Below are positions 15,525-17,149 of a stretch of 17,149 nucleotides of DNA, in pieces. The stretch lies in contig JAITAY010000391.1 of NCBI GenBank assembly GCA_031283915.1, positions 1-17,149 of the forward strand, written 5' to 3'. The position numbers were made by a program, and so were the translations under genes. Source of the DNA: Tannerella sp. (lineage in GTDB: Bacteria; Bacteroidota; Bacteroidia; Bacteroidales; Tannerellaceae). Positions within the stretch are counted from its first letter, which is position 1. The number at the start of each line of letters is the position of its first letter. The notes beneath the pieces are model-generated. The model saw nothing but the letters and a program-made list of their open reading frames with translations, was not told where the DNA came from and made no database searches.

Positions 15525-16928
15525 ATGAAGACTTTTTTAGATGCAGACTTTCTGCTGCAAACCGATACGGCACGCGAATTGTATCGCAAACACGCCTCGA
15601 AAATACCTGTCATTGACTACCACTGTCACCTGGATCCGAAACTGATCGCGCAGAACCGGCCGTTTGCCGACATGACGGAGGTTTGGCTGAGCGGCGACCA
15701 TTACAAGTGGCGTGCCATGCGTGCCAACGGCGTGTCCGAAGAATACATTACGGGGAATAAACCTTCGTATGAAAAATTCGAGAAATGGGCGGAAACCCTG
15801 CCCTGCACCATGCGCAATCCGCTGTATCACTGGACGCATCTGGAACTGAACCGTATCTTCGGGATTAGTGAGATACTGAAATCAACCAATGCCCGCAATG
15901 TCTACGAAGCATGTACCGCCAAACTGCAAACGCCCGAATTTCTTCCGCAGGCGTTGATGAAGCGTATGCGCGTGGAAGCCGTCGGGACGACAGACGACCC
16001 TGCCGACTCGCTCGTCTACCACAGGGAAATCCGGGAAAGTGGATTTTCCGTCAAAGTGGTTCCCACCTGGCGACCGGACAAGGCCATGGCTATCGAAAAT
16101 CCGCAGGCGTACAACGATTATATACTCCGGCTGGAGGAAGCTTCCGGACTGTCCATCCTCACGTATACCGACCTGCTTGAGGCTCTGCAACGCCGGCATG
16201 ACTTCTTCGCCGCGGAAGGCAGTAACCTTTCCGACCACGGCTTGACAACGTTTTATGCCGAACCGTACACCGACGCCGGCATCCAGTCTGTTTTCCTGAA
16301 AGTGCGCAGTGGTAAAACACCGTCCGCCGAAGACGTGAACAAGTTCCGTTCGGCCATGTTATACGAACTGGCCGTAATGGACAGCAAAGCCGGCTGGGTA
16401 CAGCAGTTCCACATTGGCGCCATCCGTAACAACAACACGCGCATGTTCAACCGCCTCGGCCCGGACACAGGGTTCGACGCCATCGACGACTGCGCGGTAG
16501 CAACCTCCATGAACCGCTTCTTTGACCGGCTTGACCGGGAAGGTAACCTGGCCAAAACGATTGTATATAATCTGAATCCAAAGGATAATGAACTGATGGT
16601 GACAAATCTGTACAACTTTAATGATGGCAGCGTGCCCGGTAAGATGCAATACGGTGCGGCATGGTGGTTCCTTGACCAACTGACGGGCATGGAAAACCAG
16701 TTGAATGCGCTTTCGGCGCTGGGACTGCTGAGCCGTTTTGTCGGCATGGTGACAGACTCGCGCAGTTTCCTGTCCTATCCGCGACACGAATATTTCCGCC
16801 GTATCCTCTGCAATTTGTTCGGTAATGACATCGAAAAGGGATTACTCCCCGCCTCGGAAATCACGTTCATCGGTCGTATGGTGGAAGACATTTGCTACTA
16901 TAATGCCAAACGCTTCTTCAACTGGTGA
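15525..16928 (+). CDS. uxaC: Glucuronate (uronate) isomerase
   Basis: This 467-residue cytoplasmic enzyme isomerises D-glucuronate to D-fructuronate and D-galacturonate to D-tagaturonate, the entry step of hexuronate catabolism. It belongs to the amidohydrolase superfamily; the metal-site pair His33/His35 is in VIDYHCHLDP, and family blocks follow: VWLSGDHYKWRAMRANG, GTTDDPADSLVYH, FHIGAIRNNNTRMF, and the C-terminal VTDSRSFLSYPRHEYFRR. Length equals the family norm (about 466-470) and no frame break is present. It starts 6 bp after the aldolase gene, so the two are surely co-transcribed, and a long hairpin follows at once. The intermediate enzymes (reductases UxaB/UxuB, dehydratases UxaA/UxuA, kinase KdgK) are not in the window. 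Confidence 0.95.
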   Translation: MKTFLDADFLLQTDTARELYRKHASKIPVIDYHCHLDPKLIAQNRPFADMTEVWLSGDHYKWRAMRANGVSEEYITGNKPSYEKFEKWAETLPCTMRNPLYHWTHLELNRIFGISEILKSTNARNVYEACTAKLQTPEFLPQALMKRMRVEAVGTTDDPADSLVYHREIRESGFSVKVVPTWRPDKAMAIENPQAYNDYILRLEEASGLSILTYTDLLEALQRRHDFFAAEGSNLSDHGLTTFYAEPYTDAGIQSVFLKVRSGKTPSAEDVNKFRSAMLYELAVMDSKAGWVQQFHIGAIRNNNTRMFNRLGPDTGFDAIDDCAVATSMNRFFDRLDREGNLAKTIVYNLNPKDNELMVTNLYNFNDGSVPGKMQYGAAWWFLDQLTGMENQLNALSALGLLSRFVGMVTDSRSFLSYPRHEYFRRILCNLFGNDIEKGLLPASEITFIGRMVEDICYYNAKRFFNW

Positions 16929-16940
16929 AAACGGTCCTTT

Positions 16941-16983
16941 CATAAAGAGGGTTGACAGCTTTTTGTTGTCAACCTCCTTTATG
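16941..16983 (+). terminator. Long hairpin closing the eda-uxaC operon
   Basis: CATAAAG...GTTGACA (16941-16957) pairs with TGTCAAC...CTTTATG (16967-16983), a 17-position stem with one A/C mismatch and one G-U pair around a nine-base loop. It begins 12 bp after the uxaC stop codon. No T-run follows, so it may act as a processing or stability element, or terminate with help from the T-rich loop. The remaining 166 bases to the window end show no gene. Confidence 0.65.
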
Positions 16984-17149
16984 AGTGGTGATATAAAAAG
17001 TACGCTGTTATAAAAGATTGACGATGAAGGACAAAGTTGTATATTAGTTGAATGAAAATAAAGATAGAACTTTATTGCCCCTATTGTTAAGGAACAAAAT
17101 TACATGAAAAACTCAGGTTTTCCAAGCGCATGAGATAAAAATCAAGACC

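Noticed and set aside
17095..17102. Minus-strand TAATTTTG box near the right end
   Set aside because: Matches the -7 consensus, but no minus-strand gene follows within reach; expected by chance in AT-rich DNA.

Overview
The window looks like chromosomal DNA from a member of the Bacteroidota, most likely order Bacteroidales (Tannerellaceae or Parabacteroides-like). Four things point there. The gene content includes a DUF3868/OmpA plus DUF3575 envelope pair, a kinase fused to a threonyl-tRNA-synthetase-like N-terminus, and an NptA/PhoU fusion. Several intergenic promoter candidates carry the TAnnTTTG -7 box typical of the phylum. Shine-Dalgarno sequences are weak or absent. Coding regions are moderately GC-rich, with AT-rich intergenic DNA. 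The species call is inference.

Layout: (1) 66-6598, minus strand, is a four-gene tripartite ABC efflux system of the MacAB-TolC type, transcribed TolC-like outer-membrane factor, membrane-fusion protein, ATPase, then FtsX/MacB-type permease. The last gene is separated from the ATPase by a 22-unit array of 21-bp repeats and is flanked by a perfect 37-bp inverted repeat. (2) 6921-9176, minus strand, is a two-gene envelope operon (DUF3575, then DUF3868/OmpA/TPR) with its own promoter and terminator. (3) 9495-11183, minus strand, is a uridine-kinase-like nucleoside kinase. (4) 11184-12580 is an AT-rich accessory patch holding a broken reading frame, a candidate structured small RNA with a strong intrinsic terminator, and an orphan CdiA-C-terminal-like nuclease gene convergent with that RNA. 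(5) 12581-14392, plus strand, is a Na+/phosphate cotransporter with a PhoU-like tail. (6) 14462-14713 is a second 21-bp array, 12 units in perfect register and alignable to the first. (7) 14847-16928, plus strand, is a two-gene hexuronate operon (KDPG aldolase, glucuronate isomerase) closed by a long hairpin.

The efflux genes form one machine. The DUF pair probably works at the cell surface. The aldolase and isomerase are the last and first steps of hexuronate degradation, whose middle steps are not in the window. The most unusual content is non-coding: the candidate RNA at about 11757-11863, the two related 21-bp arrays, and the inverted repeats around the permease.
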